From positions 1 through 64,000 of the forward strand of contig NZ_JAOZVW010000023.1 in NCBI RefSeq assembly GCF_025869345.1: DNA of 64,000 nt, read 5' to 3'. Source of the stretch: Sphingopyxis sp. (GTDB lineage: Bacteria > Pseudomonadota > Alphaproteobacteria > Sphingomonadales > Sphingomonadaceae). A program made the translations under genes and the position numbers. Positions 8,978 through 17,464 of the stretch are shown in pieces; within the stretch, counting starts at the first letter, position 1, and each line of letters opens with the position of its first letter. The notes beneath the pieces were generated by a model. It had not been told where the DNA came from and made no database searches. It was given only the letters and a program-made list of their open reading frames with translations.

Positions 8978-10281
8978 GCACCCTCGCTTTCGCGGGCCGC
9001 GACCGCCGCGAGCGGCAGCATGATCCGCACCACCGCACCGCCGGCATCGCGATTCTCGGCGCTCGCCCAGCCGCCGAGCTTGCGCAGCACGTTGACGAGC
9101 AGGAACAGCCCCAGCCCGCCGCCGGGCCGCCCCTTGGTCGAACGATAGGGCTGGCCGAATCCGTCGAGCATCGCTTCGGCGAAACCCGGACCATGGTCGG
9201 CGATCTCGATCACTGCGGTCTCGCCATCGCGCGAGGCGGTGATGCCGATCCAGCCGGGCGACACCTCGGCGGCATTGTCGATGACATTGCCGATCACCTG
9301 CCGCAGCGCCGGGTCGGACACGATTGCAACATCGGCGCCGAAACGGTCGCTGAGGTCGATGCGCCCGGCGAAGCGGGCCGCGTGGTCGGCGACGATATCG
9401 CCGAGGAAGCTCCGCATCGTCGTCATTTCGGGCGCGATCCCGCGCGCCTCGCCCGCCGACATCAGGATGCCGCTGACGATCGCCTTGCAGCGCCGCACCG
9501 CCGCGTCCATGTCCGCCAGGTCGTCCTGAAGCTCGCTTTGCGTTGCCAGTTCCGCCGCCCCCTTCCAGTCGCCGATCAGCACCGAGAGGGTCGATAGCGG
9601 CGTCCCGAGTTCGTGCGCCGCGCCCGAGGCGAGCAGCCCCATGCGGACGATATGATCCTCCTCCGCCGCACGCTGGCGGCTCGCGGCGAGCGCGGCGTCG
9701 CGGTCGCGCAGATTGCGGCTGATCCGCGTGACAAAGGCGACGAGCAACACCGCGATCAGCAGGAAGCAGACGAGGCTGCCCTTGAGATAGAGCGCCATCG
9801 GATCGGCGGCATAGGGCGGCGGCAGGATCAGCGGGGTCGGTTCGACCGCGAGCACGCCGATCGCCGCGAGCGCCGCGACGACGATCGCCCACGACGAGGC
9901 GGGCGTCAGCAGGATCGCGCCGATCACGACCTGAAGCAGGAACAGCGAGGCGAAGGGATTGGCGAGCCCGCCGCTGTGGTGAAGCTGCCAGCCGAGCGCG
10001 GCGACGTCGAACAGCAACGCCGCGGTCAGCTCGGCATTGGTCACCGCGCGCCCGCGCCGCAGCAGCGCGAGACTGGCGAAGTTGATCGCGATCAGCACCG
10101 CGATCGCCGCCACCAGCGGCGCAAGCGGCAGGTGGATGTGCATCGGGCCGGTGACGATGGCGATCGTCGCAAGCTGCCCCCCGACCGCAAGCCAGCGCAG
10201 CTGGATCAGCAGCGCCATGTTCCGCCGTCCGGCATTCGCCTCGGCGGGCGCATCGACTGGCGGGATCGCGGGCTCGGTCAT
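8974..10281 (-). CDS. RegB/PrrB/ActS-type sensor histidine kinase
   Basis: Multi-TM N-terminus with HHSGGLANPFASLFLLQ (GGxxNPF motif of RegB), H-box ASGAAHELGTPLSTLSVL, ATPase IADHGPGFAEAMLDGFGQPYRSTKGRPGGGLGLFL. Confidence 0.9.
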   Translation of the reverse strand: MTEPAIPPVDAPAEANAGRRNMALLIQLRWLAVGGQLATIAIVTGPMHIHLPLAPLVAAIAVLIAINFASLALLRRGRAVTNAELTAALLFDVAALGWQLHHSGGLANPFASLFLLQVVIGAILLTPASSWAIVVAALAAIGVLAVEPTPLILPPPYAADPMALYLKGSLVCFLLIAVLLVAFVTRISRNLRDRDAALAASRQRAAEEDHIVRMGLLASGAAHELGTPLSTLSVLIGDWKGAAELATQSELQDDLADMDAAVRRCKAIVSGILMSAGEARGIAPEMTTMRSFLGDIVADHAARFAGRIDLSDRFGADVAIVSDPALRQVIGNVIDNAAEVSPGWIGITASRDGETAVIEIADHGPGFAEAMLDGFGQPYRSTKGRPGGGLGLFLLVNVLRKLGGWASAENRDAGGAVVRIMLPLAAVAARESEGA

Positions 10282-10973
10282 CAATCCCGGATACGCCACA
10301 GCCGTCCCGCGAAAAAGAGGCTCAATGCACAAAGCGCGAACCAGGTCAGCGCATAGACCATATGATTGTCGGGAAAACGCACGATGGTCAGCCCGCCGAC
10401 CGGATAGCCGCCGGGGTTGGGCGTGGCGTCGGCATCGATGAAATAGGGCGCCGTCCGGCCCAGCCCCCTTGCCTTCGCGATCGCCGCGACATCGCGCGAA
10501 TACCAGCGGTTCGCCGCCGGATCGTTCGACCGCAAAAACGCTCCCTTGGGCTCAGTCACACGCAGCAAACCGGCCACCGTCACGTCACTGGCGCTATTCC
10601 CCGCTGCGCGCGTGCCGGGATCGCGTCGCTCCTTGGGCACGAAGCCGCGATTGACGAGCAGCGTGAAGCGCGAGGTTTCGAGCGGCGTCAGCACCCAATA
10701 GCCCGCGCCGCGCGCGGTCACCGCCTGCACCAGCGTCTCGCGGTCGTGGCGGAAATGCCCGCGCGCGGTCACGCGGCGATAGGCGTCGTCCTTCGCATCG
10801 ATCCGTGGCCACGCATCGGGACCCGGTGCCGCCATCGGCGCCGCATGGATGCGCGCATCGACCGCGGCGACCAGTTCATGCTTCCAGACGCGCCGTTCGA
10901 GCTGCCAGACGCCGAGCGCGGCGAAACCCGCCGCCACGGCGATCAGCGCCGCGACGACGAAGCCGCGCCTCAA
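10281..10973 (-). CDS. SURF1-family cytochrome oxidase assembly protein (start uncertain)
   Basis: RGFVVAALIAVAAGFAALGVWQLERRVWKHELVAAVDARIHA...NRGFVPKERRD; possible TTG start overlapping the cyoD TGA; stop overlaps the kinase ATG. Confidence 0.8.
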   Translation of the reverse strand: MRRGFVVAALIAVAAGFAALGVWQLERRVWKHELVAAVDARIHAAPMAAPGPDAWPRIDAKDDAYRRVTARGHFRHDRETLVQAVTARGAGYWVLTPLETSRFTLLVNRGFVPKERRDPGTRAAGNSASDVTVAGLLRVTEPKGAFLRSNDPAANRWYSRDVAAIAKARGLGRTAPYFIDADATPNPGGYPVGGLTIVRFPDNHMVYALTWFALCALSLFFAGRLWRIRD

Positions 10974-11350
10974 GGAAGCTGGCTCATGTCGTGCGGCGAC
11001 GGCATCATATTGGTATTGAGATGGTGCATCACCCACAGCGATCCCGCGAGCATGATCACGACGATGATGATCGTGAAGGTCAGCGAGGTGATCGACCAGC
11101 CGCCCTCGGCCTTTGGCGACATATGGAGGAAGAAGACCATGTGGACGACGATCTGCACAGCGGCGAAGACCATGATCACCGCCGCGGTCGCGCCGTCGGA
11201 CAGCGGCCGTTCCATCACCAGCCAGAAAGGGATGGCGGTCAGGATCACCGACAGGATGAAGCCGATGAGATAATCGCGCATCGATGCGTGCGGCATCTCA
11301 ATCTCGTGAGGGCCATCGCCCGCGTGGGCGTGGTGCGGGTCGGCGCTCAT
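10970..11350 (-). CDS. cyoD: Cytochrome o ubiquinol oxidase subunit IV
   Basis: [46 protein letters not shown]...[17 protein letters not shown]. Confidence 0.9.
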   Translation of the reverse strand: MSADPHHAHAGDGPHEIEMPHASMRDYLIGFILSVILTAIPFWLVMERPLSDGATAAVIMVFAAVQIVVHMVFFLHMSPKAEGGWSITSLTFTIIIVVIMLAGSLWVMHHLNTNMMPSPHDMSQLP

Positions 11351-11994
11351 CGCAGCACTCCCATCAGATAGACAATGGTGAAAACGCCGATCCAGACGAC
11401 GTCGAGGAAGTGCCAGAACATCGACAGGCACATGACGCGGCGCTTGTTCGCGGCGATCAGCCCATGCTTGCCGAGCTGGACCATCAGCACGACCAGCCAG
11501 AGCGTGCCGAAGGTGACGTGCAGCCCGTGCGTGCCGACGAGCGTGAAAAAGCTCGACAGGAAGGCGCTGCGCTGCGGCGTGGCGCCGATCTCGATCAGAT
11601 GGTGAAATTCGTAGAGCTCGATCCCCAGGAAGGCGAGCCCGAACAGGCCGGTGACCGCGAGCCAGAGCTGCGTTCCCTTCACCTTGCCCTGCTGCATCTG
11701 GAGCACCGCGAAGCCGTAAGTGATCGACGAGAAGAGCAGCATCGCGGTGTTGAGCGCGACGAGCGGCAGCTCGAACAGATCCTTCGGCGCCGGTCCCGCG
11801 GCATAGCTGTCGCCGAGCACCGCAAAGCAGGCGAACAGGATCGCGAAGATGAGGCAGTCGCTCATCAGATAGATCCAGAAGCCCAGCATCGTGCTGTGCC
11901 CCTCGGGATGCGCATGCTCGTCGAGGTCGTAGAACTGGACGGGCTCGTCTGCGACTGCGGTGATGGAGTCCGCGGTTATTGTGGGGGCGCTCAT
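11347..11994 (-). CDS. cyoC: Cytochrome o ubiquinol oxidase subunit III
   Basis: [41 protein letters not shown]...[16 protein letters not shown]. Confidence 0.92.
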   Translation of the reverse strand: MSAPTITADSITAVADEPVQFYDLDEHAHPEGHSTMLGFWIYLMSDCLIFAILFACFAVLGDSYAAGPAPKDLFELPLVALNTAMLLFSSITYGFAVLQMQQGKVKGTQLWLAVTGLFGLAFLGIELYEFHHLIEIGATPQRSAFLSSFFTLVGTHGLHVTFGTLWLVVLMVQLGKHGLIAANKRRVMCLSMFWHFLDVVWIGVFTIVYLMGVLR

Positions 11995-11998
11995 CGCA

Positions 11999-14008
11999 TC
12001 AGGCTCCGGCCGCGAGGTGACGGGTCCGCACGTCCTCGACCGCCGCGACGGTGGCCGCCGGAATGTCGAAGTCGCGCTTGTAGTTAAAGGTGTGGAAGAT
12101 CGCATAGGCGATCGTCGCGACGAAGCTGGCGATCACCAGCCACCAGATATGCCAGACCAGCGCGAACCCCATCACCAGGCAAAAGGCCGCGAGGATGAAG
12201 CCGGTGCCCGTATTGCTCGGCATGTGGATGTCGCGAAAGTCCGCGACCGGGCGCTGGTGCCCGCGCTTCTTCATGTCGTGCCACGCGTCGAGCGAATGGA
12301 TCACCGGGGTGAAGGCGAAATTATAGTCGGGCGGCGGCGAACTGGTCGCCCATTCGAGCGTGCGGCCGCCCCACGGATCGCCGCTTTCGTCGGCGAGTTC
12401 CTTGCGCCGCCAGATGCTGACGCCGAACTGGATCAGCATCGCCGCGATACCCACCGCGATCACCGCGGCGCCGATGGCGGCGATCACGAACCAGATTTGC
12501 AGGCTCGGGTCGTCGAACACGCGCATCCGCCGCGTCACCCCCATCAGGCCGAGGATATAAAGCGGCATGAAGGCCATCCAGAAACCAACCACCCAGCACC
12601 AGAAGCTGATCTTGCCCCAGAAGACGTCGAGCTTGAACCCGAACGCCTTGGGCCACCAGTAGTTGATCGCCGCGAACAGGCCGAACAACACGCCGCCGAT
12701 GATCACGTTGTGGAAGTGCGCGATCAGGAACAGCGAGTTGTGCAGCACGAAGTCGGCGGGCGGCACCGCGAGCAGCACCCCGGTCATCCCGCCGATGACG
12801 AAGGTCAGCATGAAGGCGACCGTCCACATCATCGGCAGTTCGAAGCGGATGCGGCCGCGATACATGGTGAAAAGCCAGTTGAAGAGCTTTGCCCCCGTCG
12901 GGATCGAGATCACCATCGTCGTGATGCCGAAGAAGCTGTTGACGCTGGCCCCCGACCCCATGGTGAAGAAATGGTGCAGCCACACGATATACGACAGGAT
13001 GGTGATGCAGATCGTCGCATAGACCATCGAGGTATAGCCGAAGAGCTTTTTGCCCGAAAAGGTCGAGGTGACTTCCGAATAGACGCCGAACAGCGGCAGC
13101 ACGAGGATATAGACCTCCGGGTGCCCCCAGATCCAGATCAGGTTCACATACATCATCGGCGAACCGCCGAGGTCGTTGGTGAAGAAATTGGTGCCCGCAT
13201 AGCGATCGAGCGCCAGCAGGGTCAGCGTCGCGGTCAGGATCGGGAAGCTGGCGACGATCAGGATGTTCGCGCACAGCGACGTCCAGGTGAAAACCGGCAT
13301 CTTCATCAGGCCCATGCCCGGCGCGCGGAGTTTCAGGATCGTCACGATCAGGTTGATCCCCGACAGGGTCGTGCCGACGCCGGCTATCTGAAGCCCCCAG
13401 ATATAATAGTCGACGCCGACATTGGGGCTGTAGGCGATTCCCGACAAAGGCGGATAGGCGAGCCAGCCGGTCTGGGCATATTCGCCGACGAACAGCGAGA
13501 TCATCGTCAGCGCCGCGCCCGACACCGTCATCCAGAAGCTGAAATTGTTGAGGAACGGAAAGCTGACGTCGCGCGCGCCGATCTGGAGCGGCACGATATA
13601 GTTCATCAGGCCGGTGATGAACGGCATCGCGACGAAGAAGATCATGATCACGCCGTGCGCGGTGAAGATCTGGTCGTAGTGGTGCGGCGGCAGATAGCCT
13701 TCGGACCCGCCGAACGCCATCGCCTGCTGTAACCGCATCATGATCGCGTCGGCAAAGCCGCGCAGGAACATGATGAGGCCGAGGATCATGTACATGATCC
13801 CGATCCGCTTGTGATCGACGGTGGTCAGCCAGTCGCGCCACAGCCAGCCCCACAGGCGATATTTGGTGATCGCGGCCAGCACCGCGATGCCGCCGATCGC
13901 GACGGCGATGAAGGTGACGACCAGGATCGGCTCGTGCAGCGGCAGCGCGTCGAGCGACAGCTTGCCGAGGAAGGGGCCGGTTGCGGGAGCGGGTTGCGGG
14001 GTGATCAC
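11999..14008 (-). CDS. cyoB: Cytochrome o ubiquinol oxidase subunit I
   Basis: Heme-copper oxidase subunit [38 protein letters not shown]..., [33 protein letters not shown]. Confidence 0.95.
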   Translation of the reverse strand: MITPQPAPATGPFLGKLSLDALPLHEPILVVTFIAVAIGGIAVLAAITKYRLWGWLWRDWLTTVDHKRIGIMYMILGLIMFLRGFADAIMMRLQQAMAFGGSEGYLPPHHYDQIFTAHGVIMIFFVAMPFITGLMNYIVPLQIGARDVSFPFLNNFSFWMTVSGAALTMISLFVGEYAQTGWLAYPPLSGIAYSPNVGVDYYIWGLQIAGVGTTLSGINLIVTILKLRAPGMGLMKMPVFTWTSLCANILIVASFPILTATLTLLALDRYAGTNFFTNDLGGSPMMYVNLIWIWGHPEVYILVLPLFGVYSEVTSTFSGKKLFGYTSMVYATICITILSYIVWLHHFFTMGSGASVNSFFGITTMVISIPTGAKLFNWLFTMYRGRIRFELPMMWTVAFMLTFVIGGMTGVLLAVPPADFVLHNSLFLIAHFHNVIIGGVLFGLFAAINYWWPKAFGFKLDVFWGKISFWCWVVGFWMAFMPLYILGLMGVTRRMRVFDDPSLQIWFVIAAIGAAVIAVGIAAMLIQFGVSIWRRKELADESGDPWGGRTLEWATSSPPPDYNFAFTPVIHSLDAWHDMKKRGHQRPVADFRDIHMPSNTGTGFILAAFCLVMGFALVWHIWWLVIASFVATIAYAIFHTFNYKRDFDIPAATVAAVEDVRTRHLAAGA

Positions 14009-14023
14009 GGGTCTCAGCTGCCT

Positions 14024-15310
14024 TCAGCTTGTCTGGCGGGGGACGGCGTTCAGCGCGGTGCGCTCGGGCGCCTGATTGGGATGGGGCAGGCCTTCGCCCT
14101 TCAGCGGCGCCGGGTTCACCGGCCTGGCGTCGGGACGGTCGGCCGAGTGCATCTGCTGGCTGCACAGCGCCGCGACATAGCGGACGCTCCAGTTCGCGAG
14201 GCTGCCGGTTCCGCGCGCGGCGAATTTGTCATAGGTGACCGAACGGACGTTCTGGATGCCGGCGATCCCCGCGCCGCCCTTCGCATCGATCGCCATCATG
14301 TCGTGCATGCACATCTTGCCGGGCTCGACGCACATGTTGACCACCGCGTCGAAAAGCTGGGGATCGACCGCCGCGAAATGACGCACCGGCTCCTTCTGGC
14401 TCGGCTTTTCGAGCTTCAGATAGGCGGCGCGGCTCAGGTCGCCCTCGCCCGACGCCTTCGCTGCGGCGACCCATTGGTCGAACGCAGGCGCAGGCAGGCT
14501 CTTCACCTTGAAGCGCATGTCGGAAAAGCCCCAGCCCGAATAATTGGCCGAAAAGCCGTCGAAAGTGCCGGTCTTGTCGAACACGCCGTGGAGCTTGGTC
14601 TCCATCCCCGGCATCGCGTAGATCTGGCCCGCGAGCGCCGGGACGTAGAAGCTGTTCATCACCGACGAGGCCGAAATGCGAAAGCGGATCGGCCGGTTCA
14701 CCGGCACCGCGAGTTCGTTCACCGTCGCGATACCCTGTTCGGGATAGATGAACAGCCATTTCCAATCGAGCGCGACGACATTGACGTCGAGCGGCTTCAC
14801 ATGAGCCGCAATCGCCTGTCCCGGCCCGGTGCGCGCGAGCGGGCGATAGGGGTCGAGCATATGCGTCGCGACCCACGTCACCGCGCCGAGGCAGATGATG
14901 ATCAGCAGCGGCGCCGACCAGATCACGAGTTCGAGCTGGGTCGAATGATCCCAGTCGGGCTTGTAGGTCGCCTGCTTGTTCGCGGCGCGATATTTCCACG
15001 CAAAAAAGACCGTCAGCGCCATCACCGGAACGATGATCAGCAGCATCAGCACGGTCGAGATGATGATCAGATGACCCTGCTGGCGCGCGACGTCGCCCGC
15101 GGGATCGAGCACGACCAGTCCGCAACCCGACAGCAAAGGCAGCGCGGCGAGCAGCGGCAGCTTCCAAGCCCATCCAGTCTTCGAAGAACCGCGTGTCCCT
15201 GCGAAGGCGGGGCCCCATCTCCTGCCGGATCGAAATAGCACCGGCCGGTGATGGACCCCCGCCTTCGCGGGGGAACACGGCCTCATTGAAGGGGAGAGCT
15301 TTGTTGGCAT
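14024..15310 (-). CDS. cyoA: Cytochrome o ubiquinol oxidase subunit II (N-terminus contains repeat-derived sequence)
   Basis: Lipobox LLSGCG then LVVLDPAGDVARQQGHLIIISTVLMLLIIVPVMALTVFFAWKYRAANK; downstream cyoBCD. N-terminal PAKAGVHHRPVLFRSGRRWGPAFAGT is encoded by repeat family B. Confidence 0.88.
   Translation of the reverse strand: MPTKLSPSMRPCSPAKAGVHHRPVLFRSGRRWGPAFAGTRGSSKTGWAWKLPLLAALPLLSGCGLVVLDPAGDVARQQGHLIIISTVLMLLIIVPVMALTVFFAWKYRAANKQATYKPDWDHSTQLELVIWSAPLLIIICLGAVTWVATHMLDPYRPLARTGPGQAIAAHVKPLDVNVVALDWKWLFIYPEQGIATVNELAVPVNRPIRFRISASSVMNSFYVPALAGQIYAMPGMETKLHGVFDKTGTFDGFSANYSGWGFSDMRFKVKSLPAPAFDQWVAAAKASGEGDLSRAAYLKLEKPSQKEPVRHFAAVDPQLFDAVVNMCVEPGKMCMHDMMAIDAKGGAGIAGIQNVRSVTYDKFAARGTGSLANWSVRYVAALCSQQMHSADRPDARPVNPAPLKGEGLPHPNQAPERTALNAVPRQTS
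15193..15279. repeat. REP-like palindromic element, family B copy 2
   Basis: gtgtccctgcgaaggcggggccccat...atggacccccgccttcgcgggggaacac inverted arms; overlaps the 5' part of the cyoA ORF. Confidence 0.85.
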
Positions 15311-15478
15311 GATGCGCGCCTAGGCCTCCTTTGCTGCACTGCACATAGGACATTTTGTCCAATCCCGCGATCGCCGCGGATCGCGCAGGGGCAATTTCAT
15401 AAGGGGCGCTTTTGCCCTATGATCGACTCGCGCTACCGGATGTCCCTTTTCGGGAGCGCCAGCAGCAGGACGCATCTT

Positions 15479-16807
15479 ATGTCTGCCGAAACCGCGCCGT
15501 CCACCACCCAGGCCGAACGCGACGCCCGCGCACTTTATGAAGACGATCATCGCATTTCTCCCGCCGAGATCGCGATCGGGGTCATCATAGGGCGCACCTC
15601 CGAATTTTTCGACTTTTTCGTGTTCGCCATCGCCTCGGTGCTGGTGTTCCCGAAGCTCGTCTTTTCGCAGCTCGATCCGCTCACCGGCACGCTGTGGTCG
15701 TTCGCGATCTTCGCGCTCGCCTTTCTCGCGCGCCCCGTCGGCACGATGGTCTTTTCATGGATCGACCGCGTCTATGGCCGCGGCGCCAAACTGACGATCG
15801 CGCTGTTCCTGCTCGGCGGCTCGACCGCGGCGATCGCCTTCGTGCCGAGCTATGAAACCGCCGGGATCGGCGCGGCGCTGCTTCTGGCCCTCTTCCGCAT
15901 GGGACAGGGCGTCGCGCTCGGCGGCTCGTGGGACGGGCTCGCCTCGCTGCTCGCGATCAACGCGCCGGAGGGCAAGCGCGGCTGGTATGCGATGATCCCG
16001 CAGCTTGGCGCGCCGCTCGGGCTGATCGTCGCCAGCCTGCTCTTCATGTTCCTGATCGCCGCGCTGCCGGCGCAGGATTTTCTCGACTGGGGCTGGCGCT
16101 ATCCCTTCTTCGTCGCCTTCGCGATCAATGTCGTCGCGCTCTTCGCGCGGCTGCGCATCGTCGTGACCCCCGAATATGCCGCGCTGTTCGAGGATCGCGA
16201 CCTCGAACCCGCGAAGCTGACCGAGACGCTGCGCTCCGAATGGCGGATCATCGCGATGGGCGCCTTCGCCCCGCTCGCGAGCTTTGCTCTTTTCCACATG
16301 GTGACGGTGTTCCCGCTGTCGTGGGTGTTCCTGTTCACCGAGGAAACGCCGGTGCGCTTCCTGATGATCGAGGCGGTCGCGGCCGCGATCGGCGTGTTCG
16401 CGATCATCGCCTCGGGCTATCTCGCCGACCGCGTCGGGCGCCGCACGTTGCTGGGCGTCACCGCCGCCGCGATCGCCGCCTTCAGCGGCTTCGCGCCGCA
16501 GCTTCTCGGCGCGGGCGAGGCCGGCGAAGCGGCCTTCATGATCCTCGGCTTCATCCTGCTCGGATTCTCCTTCGGCCAGTCGTCGGGGGCGCTGTCGTCG
16601 AACTTCGACCCGCGCCATCGCTATACCGGATCGGCGCTTACCTCCGATCTCGCCTGGTTGTTCGGCGCGGGCTTCGCGCCGATGGTCGCGCTGTGGCTGT
16701 CGAGTCAGTTCGGGCTGATCGCGGCGGGCGCCTATCTGCTGTCGGGCGCGATCGGGACGCTCGTCGCGCTGTGGCTCAACCACGAACTGGCGCGGACGAT
16801 CGATTGA
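15479..16807 (+). CDS. MFS transporter, metabolite:H+ symporter-like
   Basis: IGVIIGRTSEFFDFFVFAIASVLVFPKLVFSQLDPLTGTLWSFAIFALAFLARPVGTMVFSWIDRVYGRGAKLTIALFLLGGSTAAIAFVPSY...GQGVALGGSWDGLA. Confidence 0.88.
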   Translation: MSAETAPSTTQAERDARALYEDDHRISPAEIAIGVIIGRTSEFFDFFVFAIASVLVFPKLVFSQLDPLTGTLWSFAIFALAFLARPVGTMVFSWIDRVYGRGAKLTIALFLLGGSTAAIAFVPSYETAGIGAALLLALFRMGQGVALGGSWDGLASLLAINAPEGKRGWYAMIPQLGAPLGLIVASLLFMFLIAALPAQDFLDWGWRYPFFVAFAINVVALFARLRIVVTPEYAALFEDRDLEPAKLTETLRSEWRIIAMGAFAPLASFALFHMVTVFPLSWVFLFTEETPVRFLMIEAVAAAIGVFAIIASGYLADRVGRRTLLGVTAAAIAAFSGFAPQLLGAGEAGEAAFMILGFILLGFSFGQSSGALSSNFDPRHRYTGSALTSDLAWLFGAGFAPMVALWLSSQFGLIAAGAYLLSGAIGTLVALWLNHELARTID

Positions 16808-17337
16808 CCGACGCCGCCTCCATCGCCGGCGTCGTCCTGGCCGGCGGCGCCTCGTCGCGCTTCGGCCGCGACAAGGCGGAGGAAATATATGCGGGGCGCA
16901 AGCTGATCGACTGGTCGATCGCGGCGCTTACCCCCTTTTGCGGCGCCGTCTTCGTTTCGGGTCACGCCCATGCGACCCGCGAGAGCGTGCCCGATCTCCC
17001 GCGCGCGGGGCTGGGCCCGCTCGGCGGGCTGGCGGGCGCGCTGACGGCGGCGCGCGACGCCGGATATGAGCGTCTGCTGTCGCTGCCCTGCGATACGCCG
17101 CTGCTTCCCGAGGGATTGCTCGACCGGCTCTGCCGGGCGGGCGGCGCGGCGTTCGCCCTTTCGTGCCCGGTGATCGGCATCTGGCCGAGCATCGATGCTG
17201 ATCGCCTTGCGACGTGGCTGGAAGAGGACCGGCCACGCGCGGTGCGTGCCTGGGCCGAAACGATCGGGGCGCAGGCGATCGAGACCGCTGCGATCATCAA
17301 CATCAATCGAGTCGCGGATTTCGTGCGACTGGGATAA
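16804..17337 (+). CDS. mobA: Molybdenum cofactor guanylyltransferase
   Basis: IAGVVLAGGASSRFGRDKAEEIYAGRKLIDWSIAALTPFCGAVFVSGHA...LPCDTPLLPEGLLDRL; TTG start overlapping the upstream TGA. Confidence 0.85.
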   Translation: MTDAASIAGVVLAGGASSRFGRDKAEEIYAGRKLIDWSIAALTPFCGAVFVSGHAHATRESVPDLPRAGLGPLGGLAGALTAARDAGYERLLSLPCDTPLLPEGLLDRLCRAGGAAFALSCPVIGIWPSIDADRLATWLEEDRPRAVRAWAETIGAQAIETAAIININRVADFVRLG

Positions 17338-17464
17338 AAATCAGGAACTCGTCGGCTAAACATCGGCACCGCATCACTTCCTCAGCCTCCCGATCCGGCG
17401 ACTGTCCGGCCATCTCCTGATCCCACCGGCGCGTCCCGCCGGCCGGGAACGGGAGAAACATCGG

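Noticed and set aside
11960-13732. 590-aa plus-strand ORF antisense to cyoB
   Set aside because: Low-complexity D/H/R-rich shadow of a conserved oxidase subunit gene.
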